50,832 bases of DNA from a virus (IMGVR_UViG_3300009506_000047:1-50832); one strand, 5' to 3'. Positions 31,575 to 40,736 are shown, counted from the first letter of the stretch. A program made the numbers and translations. The notes: generated by a model not told the origin, from the letters alone.

Positions 31575-32846
31575 TTATGAACGTGTCGCCAATCTGACAA
31601 CAGGGCTTAATGTATCGCCATATCTTGGTGTCATCGCTGTGCGCCATGCAAATTGAGCATCCCATTCAAATATGAACCTGAATGAGGTTTGGGCAGTATC
31701 AAAATGGAAATGAATACTGGTATCCATCTTCGCCGATTGTCCCTGTCCCTGAGGAACTAAGACAACATTTTCACCCCAATCAATATACATGATGTCGCCA
31801 ATAGTACCCAACGCCTGGCAAAATCTAGTTTCAATTCTTGGCCCGGTTCCCATTGCTTCATCAAGAGTAATTCTATCTCCACCGCCTCCTATAAGCATTG
31901 ATAGCTGCCTGAGTTGTGGAATGACCGTCTGATTATACATCCATATCGCATTTGTTCTACGGTGCATCCTGGCATCCATCTTTATAATATTATAATAGTT
32001 GACAGTAGCAGCTTGCTGATTTGTTTCAGCAGATACCGAAATACCGCAAGGTGCAGTTACGGCTCCTATGGGATGGGCTTCGCCTGTTCCATTGATTAGC
32101 AAATCTTCTATACGATACGCAAGGGCATTGCCCATTATTCGTTCAACGAATGGGCCAACAGACATGGGGCTATGTTGCATCATAGGATATGAAACATGAG
32201 TCATGGCTGATTGGGCTTTCAATTCCCATTTCATCTGCTCAAAAACTGGACGAGTGTCAGTAGCAGTTCCATTCTCTCCGATGTCCTCAAAATATACGCC
32301 ACCATAATATTGACCAGAGCTTTCGCTATATCCACCCATCGCCGGAATTACCAGAGTATTGCCCCCGGAAATAGGTATGATAGTACAACGGTTTATAACT
32401 TCCGTTATACTGCCAACACGATCCCATACTTCGGTTCTGAATTGTTCTGGCATAAGATTACCGCCATATTGCGGCGTCCCTTCTACCAGTCCAGTTCCTG
32501 CCGTTTTGGATTGCGCTTCGGATATTTTTATAAGCTTTTCATATCTTGGTGTCACTACGCTATTTCTTGCTCGCTGAACTTCATCATTTAGCACTTCCCC
32601 AAGATTCTTATATCCACATGATGGATCATCACCCTTTTCGTCATCTACGGCGCCAAGGGGTTTAGGATTTGCCGGCGTTTCTAATGCCTTGAGCGATTCC
32701 TCAAGATTTGCCATCTTTTCCTCAAGTACAGTGACTTTGGCTCCATATCCATCCGCTTTTTCTTTGATTATTGCTTCCAATTCGGTCTTGAGATTAGCCA
32801 CTCCCTCAGTTATTCGCTTTAGAATTTCTTCCTGTTCTGGTGTCAT
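31575..32846 (-). CDS. Major capsid protein, HK97 fold, 423 aa
   Basis: Residues 1-60 form a coiled coil (delta-domain-like scaffold, removed by the protease). The HK97 core follows from about residue 100 (MPEQFRTEVWDRVGSITEVIN, ISGGNTLVIPAMGGY), with the E-loop and P-domain helix in the middle and DAQFAWRTAMTPRYG near the end. Order protease-capsid supports it. SD GGAGATCACAGC. Confidence 0.9.
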   Translation of the reverse strand: MTPEQEEILKRITEGVANLKTELEAIIKEKADGYGAKVTVLEEKMANLEESLKALETPANPKPLGAVDDEKGDDPSCGYKNLGEVLNDEVQRARNSVVTPRYEKLIKISEAQSKTAGTGLVEGTPQYGGNLMPEQFRTEVWDRVGSITEVINRCTIIPISGGNTLVIPAMGGYSESSGQYYGGVYFEDIGENGTATDTRPVFEQMKWELKAQSAMTHVSYPMMQHSPMSVGPFVERIMGNALAYRIEDLLINGTGEAHPIGAVTAPCGISVSAETNQQAATVNYYNIIKMDARMHRRTNAIWMYNQTVIPQLRQLSMLIGGGGDRITLDEAMGTGPRIETRFCQALGTIGDIMYIDWGENVVLVPQGQGQSAKMDTSIHFHFDTAQTSFRFIFEWDAQFAWRTAMTPRYGDTLSPVVRLATRS

Positions 32847-32936
32847 TGCTGTGATCTCCTACTTAATTTTGTATGTCCTCTCATTTCCAGCCTAACACCT
32901 CTAAAGTATCTCCAGCTTGATTGGACATTTTGTTTG

Positions 32937-34247
32937 TTATTTACCGAAAACAGACCTCCTGCTTTCAGCAAACAGGTCTAAAATGTCTCCCTTTTCCTTT
33001 TGTCCAAAAGCCCTCGCGATGGCTTCCGGTGTCAAAACTTTCTCTATTTCCTCATCCTCTTCAATATATCTCTGCGCTTCCAATTCTGATAAACGCTTCC
33101 TAAGCTGTCCTAATTCTTTGTCTATCCGGGTAATATCATCTATAGATGCTGTAATAATCGCGATATCATCCAATTCTCTGAATTCTGGCGGTTCTTTGTC
33201 GAAGGCCTGATAATGGCGTTTAAGGTGATTATATACACCTCGTCTATCTGATGCTGGAATGTCAACTCCGCCCCTAGCCCCTAATAATGCGCCCATAGCA
33301 GAGCTAACACCATTCCATACTGCCTTTAGACCTTCCGAATGATGATGCGGAAGTTTATAACTTGATTTCACATCTGGATTTTCTGAATCATACCACGTGC
33401 AAATCTTTTTTAGTGTTGCTGTATCTGATTTGGCTATTTCAGCAGGGCCGTCCCATGAATCGCCTTCCGGGGCTTTACCGTAGTCATGATATGGGATTAC
33501 TGATTTTATTTCAGGCTCTTTGATGGTATATGATTCTCTTTCTGTTTCCTCCATCATACCTTTACTAATCATAAGCTGGACAGCATCCTGATTAGCGGGT
33601 ATTTTTACATCTGAATATTCCAATAATTTCCATTTTACATAGAACCGTTTTGGTTCAGGAATGCCCGCTATATCTTCCCCTGTCTCTGCTGCTAAACGTC
33701 TTTTCCATGCCAGCAAGGTATCTTTCCATTCATCCTCATCCCTATCCCGCAGCGTTTTGATAGGAATAAACCCTATTGAATATCCAAGCGGCCATTTTGC
33801 CTTTCGATATTGAAATATCTTCTCCCCGAATTCATTGATTTCTTTTGGAGCATATTCGGTTGCCGCCCTAATTTCTACTGGCTTCTTTCCCGGATATTGC
33901 TTTAGCCATTGATTTCGGGCATGGGGCAATTCGTAAGTTGTCCCACTAAATAGGCCGCCACCATAATCATGTGAAAACAAAACGACCGCATTTTTACGAT
34001 AATCGCTATCATCCATACCCTGTGGAAGTACGACATCACCGTCCCGATCTATGGAATGGCTTGATATTCTACCAATTATAACTCTGGTAGCGTCCTGCAC
34101 TTCAATTACTTCCGCTGCATCGGATTTTCGTATAAAATCTGCATCGTCATCAAATTCTTTCGCGAGCATTTCCCCATAATCCGGGAAAGCTTTGATTATG
34201 GCATCTTTTATCTCACCAAATTTTAATTCTTGCGTTGCAATGTTCAT
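32937..34247 (-). CDS. Prohead protease with C-terminal domain, 436 aa
   Basis: The U35/S78 herpesvirus-like protease core spans about 45-235: catalytic His in VVLFSHDYGGG (H93), Ser in KWPLGYSIGF (S157). The second domain at about 250-345 contains KICTWYDSENPDVKSSYKLP, a HHH stretch, GARGGVDIP and RRGVYNHLKRHY. A coiled coil ends the protein. The extra domain occurs fused to other phage head proteins and may be scaffold-like. Matures the capsid. Confidence 0.85.
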   Translation of the reverse strand: MNIATQELKFGEIKDAIIKAFPDYGEMLAKEFDDDADFIRKSDAAEVIEVQDATRVIIGRISSHSIDRDGDVVLPQGMDDSDYRKNAVVLFSHDYGGGLFSGTTYELPHARNQWLKQYPGKKPVEIRAATEYAPKEINEFGEKIFQYRKAKWPLGYSIGFIPIKTLRDRDEDEWKDTLLAWKRRLAAETGEDIAGIPEPKRFYVKWKLLEYSDVKIPANQDAVQLMISKGMMEETERESYTIKEPEIKSVIPYHDYGKAPEGDSWDGPAEIAKSDTATLKKICTWYDSENPDVKSSYKLPHHHSEGLKAVWNGVSSAMGALLGARGGVDIPASDRRGVYNHLKRHYQAFDKEPPEFRELDDIAIITASIDDITRIDKELGQLRKRLSELEAQRYIEEDEEIEKVLTPEAIARAFGQKEKGDILDLFAESRRSVFGK

Positions 34248-34262
34248 TTTTCCAACCTCTAA

Positions 34263-34312
34263 AAAGCCCTCCGGTCAGACGGTATAATTTTCTCTCTTGA
34301 CCGGGGGGCTTT
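34263..34312 (-). terminator. Terminator-like 15-bp hairpin before protease gene
   Basis: AAAGCCCCCCGGTCA pairs with TGACCGGAGGGCTTT (one G-U), followed by TT. It lies only about 15 nt before the protease start. It may partly terminate transcription between minor head protein and protease, or act as a leader hairpin. The remaining gap up to 34425 holds no gene. Confidence 0.6.
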
Positions 34313-34424
34313 CTATTCAATTGTTGTGCCGGGTCTCATACCTGGCTTCGGCAGGTTCTTTAGACCTTACCGCATATTTTTAGATATTGACTTGAATAAA
34401 TCCCATCCTATTTTATTGCTCGTT

Positions 34425-35255
34425 TCATTCTTCCTCGACTACAGGATAAATAGAACATCTGCATGAAATAATTTCTTCCGGTGGTCCATCGGGATCGCCC
34501 GGATATTTTAAGTTATTACTGAATCTTGCTTCCAGCGGTACTTCTTGACCATCCAATGCTCTATGAGAATCTCTTACTTTACTGTCATGAGAGGACAACC
34601 AACCTTTTCTTATCACCACTCCCGACTGACGATAGCCCTCAAATGAGCCATAATTATAAGCTCCACCTGTTTCCGTTCGGGCTATCATATCAGCCCGCCA
34701 TGTGCGGGCTTCATCAAATACTTGTTTAACTCTCCCCCTGAGCTCTGGTATTGATTCACCGTCAATCGTTCCCTGTCGTAGTTCCTGCCGTAGCCTATCC
34801 AATGTTGTCTGATTAACTTCCTGAGCAAACTTAAATTTTTTCTTGTCAATGAATTCCTGAACGCGTGGATTGCTAACATTGAATGAGATACCAACAATAA
34901 CAGAATTAAGTCCTCTTTGCCCGGCATCGCCAATTATTCCGGGGAGCATTAACTGACCAAATTCTTCAAATATTAAATTCCATTTTGCACTATCAAAAAG
35001 CAAATCATCCACAGCTTTATGAATGACTGTCCAATGTACGCCCTTGAGATTATCAGGATAAAAAGGTAGCAAGAAATAATCTATATTGGCATTGACTTCT
35101 TTCTCCTGGTCATTAAATCGTGTCTCAAGCCCCTTTTTCCATTTCGGCGTATATGATGCCATGTGTCTATCGGCTTCCCGCCATCGCTCCAAACGAGAAA
35201 GCTTGATGATTTCTTGGGCTAGATATGTGACTTCATAATTCGTTAGAATTGGCAT
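34425..35255 (-). CDS. Minor head protein (Mu gpF/SPP1 gp7-like), 276 aa
   Basis: C-terminal Mu-F homology domain: FDEARTWRADMIARTETGGAYNYG, GWLSSHDSKVRDSHRALDGQ and the closing PPEEIISCRCSIYPV. N-terminal half is helical. Found between portal and protease as usual. Minor head proteins of this type are thought to be ejected or to link head DNA with portal. Confidence 0.85.
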   Translation of the reverse strand: MPILTNYEVTYLAQEIIKLSRLERWREADRHMASYTPKWKKGLETRFNDQEKEVNANIDYFLLPFYPDNLKGVHWTVIHKAVDDLLFDSAKWNLIFEEFGQLMLPGIIGDAGQRGLNSVIVGISFNVSNPRVQEFIDKKKFKFAQEVNQTTLDRLRQELRQGTIDGESIPELRGRVKQVFDEARTWRADMIARTETGGAYNYGSFEGYRQSGVVIRKGWLSSHDSKVRDSHRALDGQEVPLEARFSNNLKYPGDPDGPPEEIISCRCSIYPVVEEE

Positions 35256-35266
35256 AATTCATATCG

Positions 35267-35329
35267 TTATAATTGTTGGTCTAACTCATTGCTTAATTGT
35301 ATTATTTCCTTATCTGTCAATATTCCCAT
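35267..35329 (-). CDS. Possible peptide, 20 aa
   Basis: MGILTDKEIIQLSNELDQQL begins in a TGATG overlap with the portal stop and ends 11 nt before the minor head gene. No strong ribosome site, so it depends on coupling if real. Confidence 0.3.
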   Translation of the reverse strand: MGILTDKEIIQLSNELDQQL

Positions 35330-36768
35330 CACTTACTTAGCATCCTTTGGGTTATATTTTTAATATTTTGGTCGGCATCCGATAATAGTTCCTTTTTTCT
35401 CTCCATTATCTCATCAATCATCATTTGCGCGGTTGGATTAGGTCTAGCTGTTCCAAGTGGCATTCGGTTCCCGTCTGCCATCAATTCATCAGCATATGGA
35501 TTAATCGATGGGTCAATATTTTGTTCTTCTCGTGCTTCATTTACACTTGTAATACCATATTGCATATTGACACGCCGCTTATTTAATGCCATGGTTTCAT
35601 CTTCTGGCACTATATTCTTGACTGCGAAAAAGTAACCCTCAGTGTTCTCAAATAACGGCAATAGGGATTGAGTCAATTCAGATGCGATACGATTCATAAC
35701 CCTGGGGGCAACTGTATCACGCATAAATTGCATATCCTGTCTATCAGCTACAGCCCTATTGGACACATCGTCAAGCTTGCTCACAGGAACCCCATGGGCA
35801 TTAGCGATTGATTTTTTCGCCAATTGCCATGTCGTTTCAATCTGTAATTCATCAGGCGACCATCCAAGTTTAGTTATCTCTATTTCGCCCTGCCCAAATG
35901 CTGTTTTTCCTCTTGACTTGATTTGATTATATAGGTCGCTCCATCCCTTTTTGAATGTCTCAAACTGCGTTGGATTCATCTGAGCATTTTTGAGGTTTAC
36001 AAACATCGGAGGAATGCCTATATTTTCCATTGTGGTATTCATCATACCAACCACCGCCCTTTGAACATTCGCCCACCCTGAGCAGGAATATGTATTTCCG
36101 CATCCTAGTTTAGTGGACCAGGGCCCCATGTCCCAAAAATGGATGATTTCTTTCGCTGGATATTTTATCTCATTGCCTTTATCATCTTTTTTATTTGTAA
36201 CATATAAGGTGGGTTTTCCCATATCGTCAAGCTCTATATCCTTGATAACATTTGGCATAATCACTCTAATATATGCCGGTTTCTGAGTTTTTTCATTTGG
36301 AGTAAGATGCCAGTAATGATCTCCTGTAAGTTCTATATGAGTAGTTATCATTGTCATAGCATTGCCAATCGTCATGCCAGCATCAATTTCATCAAATAAC
36401 CTTAATGCGGGACTTGATATAACTTCTTCTATTTCGATAGCTTTTGCTATGCGCCGAATATGTGGAAAGCTATCAAGCCATTCACGATAATCTTTGTCTA
36501 TCGTTTTGGAGCGCATCCCATTATTTTTCTTTTCTCTGAAAAGTTGTAATTCAAGGTTGGATACTGGCCCGGCAATTGACTGAATGGCATCATGGACAGA
36601 ATGGAAATATAAATCCAGCAGCTTTGATTTTTCATTCCATTTGACTTCACCTGACTGCATTGTAGCATAAATCAATTGAAGCCAGCCTTCCCATGAAGTA
36701 TGACTTGGAATATCTGGCGACTTAGTTATAAAAAATCTACCAATTTTATTGAGTATGCCTTCATTCAT
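35329..36768 (-). CDS. Portal protein, 479 aa
   Basis: HK97-type portal: helical N-terminus, the wing segment SGEVKWNEKSKLLDLYFHSVHDAI, and the core ELTGDHYWHLTPNEKTQKPAYIRV. The stem-clip region has GIPPMFVNLKNAQMNPTQFE and the crown has GVPVSKLDDVSNRAVADRQDMQFMRDTV. Forms the dodecameric DNA gate. Own promoter at 36805..36832, between it and terL. Confidence 0.9.
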   Translation of the reverse strand: MNEGILNKIGRFFITKSPDIPSHTSWEGWLQLIYATMQSGEVKWNEKSKLLDLYFHSVHDAIQSIAGPVSNLELQLFREKKNNGMRSKTIDKDYREWLDSFPHIRRIAKAIEIEEVISSPALRLFDEIDAGMTIGNAMTMITTHIELTGDHYWHLTPNEKTQKPAYIRVIMPNVIKDIELDDMGKPTLYVTNKKDDKGNEIKYPAKEIIHFWDMGPWSTKLGCGNTYSCSGWANVQRAVVGMMNTTMENIGIPPMFVNLKNAQMNPTQFETFKKGWSDLYNQIKSRGKTAFGQGEIEITKLGWSPDELQIETTWQLAKKSIANAHGVPVSKLDDVSNRAVADRQDMQFMRDTVAPRVMNRIASELTQSLLPLFENTEGYFFAVKNIVPEDETMALNKRRVNMQYGITSVNEAREEQNIDPSINPYADELMADGNRMPLGTARPNPTAQMMIDEIMERKKELLSDADQNIKNITQRMLSK

Positions 36769-36804
36769 TTATATCACCGGTAAATAAAATTTATGGCTAA
36801 TATT

Positions 36805-36832
36805 ATTATACTTAATTGACAGGATTTGTCAA
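36805..36832 (-). promoter_or_regulatory. Promoter before portal gene
   Basis: TTGACA-16 bp-TATAAT. TTGACA and TGTCAA form an inverted pair with a 5-bp gap at the -35 region, a possible operator. Likely drives the head and tail genes. Confidence 0.8.
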
Positions 36833-36840
36833 GATATTTA

Positions 36841-38046
36841 TTATAATACCCCCAATATTGATGGTATGTTAGCTCCCGAATGTGTAAATAATCCATAGCG
36901 CGTTGCGTCACAACCATCATCATTAAATTTGACAGGCACTTCTCTGTCAAGTATATTTCCATCTCTATCTGTTTTCCATTTATAGCCTTTAATACTTTTC
37001 TGTGTTTTAACGCTATTTTCATGAATATGTAATTTATATGCCATCACAGCCCGGATTCCTTCGATAACACTTCCCTGCCCTTTATTAGCTGGCAATATCA
37101 AATATCCAGATTGTTTTATCTCTTCTATTGCTGCTGGCTGCGCTGAATCACCATAAATCAAATATTCTCTCAATCGCGGCTCTTTGTCCATTTCTATAAT
37201 AAGCATAGGCGTTGTTAGATGCTGCTCATATATCACTTCCCTGACATAGACATCCATTTCCCTGATTCCCAATTCAATCAACGCTGTATAATGCTGAAAA
37301 CCAAAATCCAACCCGTAGATAATCTCGTCAAAGTTTTGCGGCCAGTCTTCATCTTTGATAATATCCCAATTGTTGTATATAAGCCCGGTTGGTGTTGCCC
37401 ATATACCCTTGCTATAAATAAGAAAATAGGCATAATCTTGCTCTTCAAGTCCTTCGATTGTTTTGATATATTCCGGGGTATTGAATGGATTATCTTTGTA
37501 TGTGGAATGATGGACTGCTGTGTCATCAGGCGGGTTCTCAGTTATCCCCTTGAAAAAGCTATTTTCATCGTCAGGATTGAAAGTAAAGAATAACTGATTA
37601 ATGCCATAAGGGTTATCGCCTCGGCATCTCAAATCAAGCTGTAAATAATCATGATATGAGATTTGTGTTGCTTCTTCGCACCAAATATAATTGATCCGCT
37701 CTATGGATTTTAGTTTATTGACATCATCTAATGGAACAAACAGCATCTTTGCGCCATTTGGAAATGTCAATGTTAATGATGATAGATTGGTTTGGTAGGG
37801 TAGTTCGAGGGAATCCAGTAAATCAAGCATCAGTTGCCAGCAAGAATCACGTAACGCCGGCCTGGTGGTTCTGGTAATTAAAAAGCGGCTATTTGGTTCT
37901 TGAAAGGCTTTATTAAGTAAGAGAAATATGGCGACTTCCCATGACTTACCTGAGCCAGCCCCGCCATAGATTAAATTCTTTCTTGCTTGAGTTTTAAGCA
38001 AGAATTTACCTATTTTCTTATTCCTCTTGATCCGTTTCGTCAACAT
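36841..38046 (-). CDS. terL: Terminase large subunit, 401 aa
   Basis: ATPase: Walker A GGAGSGKS at 28-35, Walker B YIWCEEA at 120-126. Nuclease acids: YGLDFGF (D247), YGDSAQ (D300), and DDGCDATRYG (D380). Resembles the PBSX/T4-type large subunits that package by headful cutting or related schemes. Starts inside the terS 3' end (29-nt overlap). Confidence 0.92.
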   Translation of the reverse strand: MLTKRIKRNKKIGKFLLKTQARKNLIYGGAGSGKSWEVAIFLLLNKAFQEPNSRFLITRTTRPALRDSCWQLMLDLLDSLELPYQTNLSSLTLTFPNGAKMLFVPLDDVNKLKSIERINYIWCEEATQISYHDYLQLDLRCRGDNPYGINQLFFTFNPDDENSFFKGITENPPDDTAVHHSTYKDNPFNTPEYIKTIEGLEEQDYAYFLIYSKGIWATPTGLIYNNWDIIKDEDWPQNFDEIIYGLDFGFQHYTALIELGIREMDVYVREVIYEQHLTTPMLIIEMDKEPRLREYLIYGDSAQPAAIEEIKQSGYLILPANKGQGSVIEGIRAVMAYKLHIHENSVKTQKSIKGYKWKTDRDGNILDREVPVKFNDDGCDATRYGLFTHSGANIPSILGVL

Positions 38047-38428
38047 ATTCGCTTATTATCGTAATCCCGCCGCTATGCTTCATATCAATTTGCTCTTTAG
38101 GCTTCATTCCTGACCTGTCAAGCGTGTCCTTTACGGCATCAAGCTTTACCCTATCATCATTCGTAGCTTGTCTGATAAGTCCTTGTAATTGCACAATGGC
38201 ATCAGACCTTATTCTATCCAGCCTGAGCCTATCTATGGCTTCCTGTTCATCCATACGGCGTTTGATTTCTGCCTGTACCTTAACATTCCTAAACAGCCGG
38301 CTTGCGGCACTCCACCCAGATGCGTCAGTATTGGCCGTATATCCAGCATCCCGGTATGCACCTACTAAGGTCTTACCGGATAGCACACCCTCGATAAATA
38401 ATCTCTGTTGTTGAGATAAATCAGCCAT
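38018..38428 (-). CDS. terS: Terminase small subunit, 136 aa
   Basis: Helix-turn-helix N-terminal region (LSQQQRLFIEGVLSGKTLVGAYRDAGY) followed by the oligomerisation helices with KRRMDEQEAIDRLRLDRIRSD, typical of Terminase_2 proteins. I use the ATG at 38428 (MADLSQ), since the upstream open part overlaps the preceding gene. Would bind a pac or cos site; the iteron array at 38658 is the nearest candidate. Confidence 0.8.
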   Translation of the reverse strand: MADLSQQQRLFIEGVLSGKTLVGAYRDAGYTANTDASGWSAASRLFRNVKVQAEIKRRMDEQEAIDRLRLDRIRSDAIVQLQGLIRQATNDDRVKLDAVKDTLDRSGMKPKEQIDMKHSGGITIISEYVDETDQEE

Positions 38429-38429
38429 C

Positions 38430-38639
38430 TCAATATCCCATTTCCAGATTAGGATTCCTGTCCTCCGCCACAATTGAGCTATCCTCTAATTTGCTGGCAG
38501 GCTCAATAACTACCGTTGGTTGAAGCATAGTAATAGCTTTCTGTATCTGGAATTCCAGAGCTAATACCCTATGCTTGATTGCCAGCACATCTGATAATGC
38601 CTCACCTAAAAGCTGAATCGCTTCGTTGTTTGTATTCAT
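38430..38639 (-). CDS. Small coiled-coil protein, 69 aa, paralogue A
   Basis: MNTNNEAIQLLGEALSDVLA ... KHRVLALEFQIQKAITML then a conserved tail ending NPNLEMGY. Nearly the same protein is encoded at 40914..41126. The helix with leucine heptads suggests dimerisation. It lies directly upstream of terS and downstream of the iteron array. Confidence 0.7.
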   Translation of the reverse strand: MNTNNEAIQLLGEALSDVLAIKHRVLALEFQIQKAITMLQPTVVIEPASKLEDSSIVAEDRNPNLEMGY

Positions 38640-38657
38640 TGAAAATTTCCTTTATCG

Positions 38658-38788
38658 GTTACGATTTCGTAACTTGGATAAGTACCACTTTCAGAACTTG
38701 GATAAATATTTTCAAGTATCGCTTTCGGAACTTACCAAGTTACGATTTCAGAACCTATTCCTTGATTATCAAGTATCACTTTCGGAAC
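38658..38788. repeat. Five 16-bp iterons in intergenic region
   Basis: Copies at 38658, 38682, 38716, 38739 and 38773 (plus strand) follow GTWNCRMTTTCDGAAC. The first is a perfect dyad (GTTACGATTTCGTAAC). Start-to-start distances are 24, 34, 23, 34. They occupy the gap between the winged-helix gene and the terminase operon. Candidate protein-binding array: packaging site, origin or operator. Confidence 0.85.
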
Positions 38789-38799
38789 TACTTTAATTA

Positions 38800-39159
38800 T
38801 TAATTGCCAGTAAGGGGCCTATCTTTATCATGCAACCATAACCAATCTAAATTAGCTTTATATTGATTTGGCTTATTACATAAACGTCCATGATTTATTT
38901 CAATAAAACCACCGGCGGCAAGTTCCTCAATACATTTTTTAATCATTTCTCGCCTATATCCTGTAATCTCAATTATTTGAGAATATGTGAATATGAAGCT
39001 CTTTTGTTCTTCACCCCCACGTTTCCATTCAGTCATCAAGACAATATAAAGCCATCTAGCATGGACTGATAATTGATTCAATTCTTTTGATCTTATTGTT
39101 CGTCTTGGAAGCATCAAATATGCCTCAACATTACTTTTGCGTTCTTTCTTGCGTGCCAT
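38800..39159 (-). CDS. Winged-helix DNA-binding protein, 119 aa
   Basis: Basic N-terminus (MARKKERKSN), then a helix-turn-helix/winged-helix core: LNQLSVHARWLYIVLMTEW, FIFTYSQIIEITGYRREMIKKCIEELAAGGFIEI. This resembles the N-terminal domain of phage replication initiators and of small regulators. It ends just before the five iterons, so it may bind them. Leader contains a GGGCCA/TGGCCC hairpin and an AGAGGTGAG ribosome site. Confidence 0.7.
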   Translation of the reverse strand: MARKKERKSNVEAYLMLPRRTIRSKELNQLSVHARWLYIVLMTEWKRGGEEQKSFIFTYSQIIEITGYRREMIKKCIEELAAGGFIEINHGRLCNKPNQYKANLDWLWLHDKDRPLTGN

Positions 39160-39278
39160 TTCTCACCTCTACAGATAGGTGGGCCAAGGTCTGTAGTCGG
39201 GCTGGCTGGACCCCCCTGGCCCGAAGCCACTTTTCATTTATGAGTCAATTAACCATATTATCATGCTTGTCTCCTTGT
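39160..39278 (-). other. Leader gap with hairpin
   Basis: Contains a GGGCCA/TGGCCC stem (39181..39222) and only very short open frames (8 and 22 codons). The 22-codon one lacks a good ribosome site, so I do not call a gene. Confidence 0.4.
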
Positions 39279-39812
39279 TTATTGGAGCGGCCGGGTCGGT
39301 TCTGCCCCGCCTGTTATAGACTGGTCGTCTAATCCCGTCTGCTTCGGCGGCCGCTTCTTGCCTTTATACATGCCAATTCCAAGTTCGTCTATTCTGCTAT
39401 ATGGTATTTCTGGAACGGTCAACCTACTGCGCCACATTGGGTCTAGGAAGTAAATATATCGGATTTGATAGCCTTCTAGTGGTTTAAAGCCTGCCTCTAC
39501 AAATGGACGCATAGTTGAGCCGCCATTAGTGCCAACGGCATATCCTATTGCGCCAATACCGGGTCTGTCAGACCCGGTATGAATAATATTTCTGCCCTTC
39601 GTTTGGCTAAATCTTGTCACCAAACGAAGGGCAGACGCTTGTTCGTTTTTTGATCTATGATCCGTCAAGCTCATTCTGTCTATTCCAGAATGAGCTTCGT
39701 CAGGTGCAATCCATATCTGGTCATTCTCTTTAATGCCTGTTAATACAAACCCCGATGCCCTGTATATAATGCCATCTCCGCATCGAGTAGATCTGCAAAA
39801 GATATAACCCAT
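39279..39812 (-). CDS. Mom-like DNA-modification protein, C-terminal part
   Basis: Continues the Mom-like protein in the -1 frame. The family-like part starts at [15 protein letters not shown] (just after position 39791), then IKENDQIW, a variable middle, [22 protein letters not shown] and [20 protein letters not shown]. The apparent ATG (MGYIFCR) is a chance start inside the upstream half and lacks a ribosome site, so this part probably needs recoding, or the gene is broken. The variable middle coincides with three perfect palindromes. Confidence 0.7.
   Translation of the reverse strand: MGYIFCRSTRCGDGIIYRASGFVLTGIKENDQIWIAPDEAHSGIDRMSLTDHRSKNEQASALRLVTRFSQTKGRNIIHTGSDRPGIGAIGYAVGTNGGSTMRPFVEAGFKPLEGYQIRYIYFLDPMWRSRLTVPEIPYSRIDELGIGMYKGKKRPPKQTGLDDQSITGGAEPTRPLQ
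39556..39696. repeat. Cluster of three perfect inverted repeats in mom-like gene
   Basis: IR1 39556..39580: ATACCGGGTCTG / CAGACCCGGTAT with one central base. IR2 39592..39634: CTGCCCTTCGTTTGG / CCAAACGAAGGGCAG, 13-nt loop. IR3 39668..39696: AGCTCATTCTG / CAGAATGAGCT, 7-nt loop. All arms are fully complementary. Confidence 0.9.
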
Positions 39813-40138
39813 TTAATATGTGGATAATATTTTCTCAATAATCGCATTGATATTGAAATAGCTCTACTTTCGCCATTTCTTGGTAGCCAGTCAGCCAATG
39901 CCATGCGATTCAGTTCAATAAATTCATTCCATTTAGTTCCTGATACTAACGGCATAATCTTTCTTTTATCCAATGACGGCCCAAACTGTAAAGCCCCGCC
40001 ACATTGCCCATCTAAAAATACGCCAAAATGAATTTGACTATTATTAACCACTTTCCCACTATAATGCAATTTCCTGATAATTTCCCGCGCATCTTTAGAC
40101 GATATAGGCTTTATGATTATATCCTTAGCTGATGCCAT
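39740..40138 (-). CDS. Mom-like DNA-modification protein, N-terminal part
   Basis: Residues 1-116 ([81 protein letters not shown]) match the Mom family, a GNAT-like group that in phage Mu gives modified adenines which protect DNA from host nucleases. After SFAD the frame runs into an unrelated tail and stops, while the family continues with a CGDG motif that is present here in the -1 frame. Fused length would be 286 residues. Overlaps the ParB-like gene. Confidence 0.75.
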   Translation of the reverse strand: MASAKDIIIKPISSKDAREIIRKLHYSGKVVNNSQIHFGVFLDGQCGGALQFGPSLDKRKIMPLVSGTKWNEFIELNRMALADWLPRNGESRAISISMRLLRKYYPHIKWVISFADLLDAEMALYTGHRGLY

Positions 40139-40736
40139 TGAACGTCTCCGCTATTCTGGCAAGCGCATTGCCGTTGCTGTTATCATTCCCGGTATCAATA
40201 AAGTATCCCATATCTTTAGCTTTCTCTAATGCCTTTTTAACTTCCTCAGCTTGGTCATCTGACAGCGTGAAGGTCATCTGTTGAAATGGTGCGCGGTCGC
40301 CTGATGGCAAAGTCGGGAAGCCAGCCTCGTCAACATCCCATCTATCTGGCAAATTATCAAACCCCACGTCTTTGATGTCAATATCAAACGCCTGTAATTC
40401 TGCCAGCTCAACCTGTAGCAAGTCAGTGTCCCAGGCAGATTCATTAGATTTATTATCCAGTATCCTCAATGCCTTCGCCTGAGCGTCTGTCAAGTCTTCC
40501 CGATAGACAACAGGGACGGTATCCTCTCCAAGTTGTTTAGCGGCTTCCACGCGGCAATGACCAATGATGAGGGTATATTCCTTGTCAACGCATAGCGGCT
40601 GAGTCCAGCCAAAGTCCAGCAGAGATTGCTTGACCAAATCTATTTGGCTCTGCGGGTGTATCTTTGGATTCGTCTTGTATGGCTTTATCTGCGATATTTG
40701 TATGTCTTTAGCATCCAGATGCCTTGGTATCATCAT
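40125..40736 (-). CDS. ParB-like nuclease-domain protein, 203 aa
   Basis: ParB N-terminal fold: [54 protein letters not shown] (the GHxRxxA box) and [26 protein letters not shown]. Such domains in phages often accompany DNA-modification genes and may direct sequence-specific binding. Two adjacent ATGs; the second (40733) has the better SD spacing. 14-nt overlap with mom-like gene. Confidence 0.8.
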   Translation of the reverse strand: MMIPRHLDAKDIQISQIKPYKTNPKIHPQSQIDLVKQSLLDFGWTQPLCVDKEYTLIIGHCRVEAAKQLGEDTVPVVYREDLTDAQAKALRILDNKSNESAWDTDLLQVELAELQAFDIDIKDVGFDNLPDRWDVDEAGFPTLPSGDRAPFQQMTFTLSDDQAEEVKKALEKAKDMGYFIDTGNDNSNGNALARIAETFNGIS

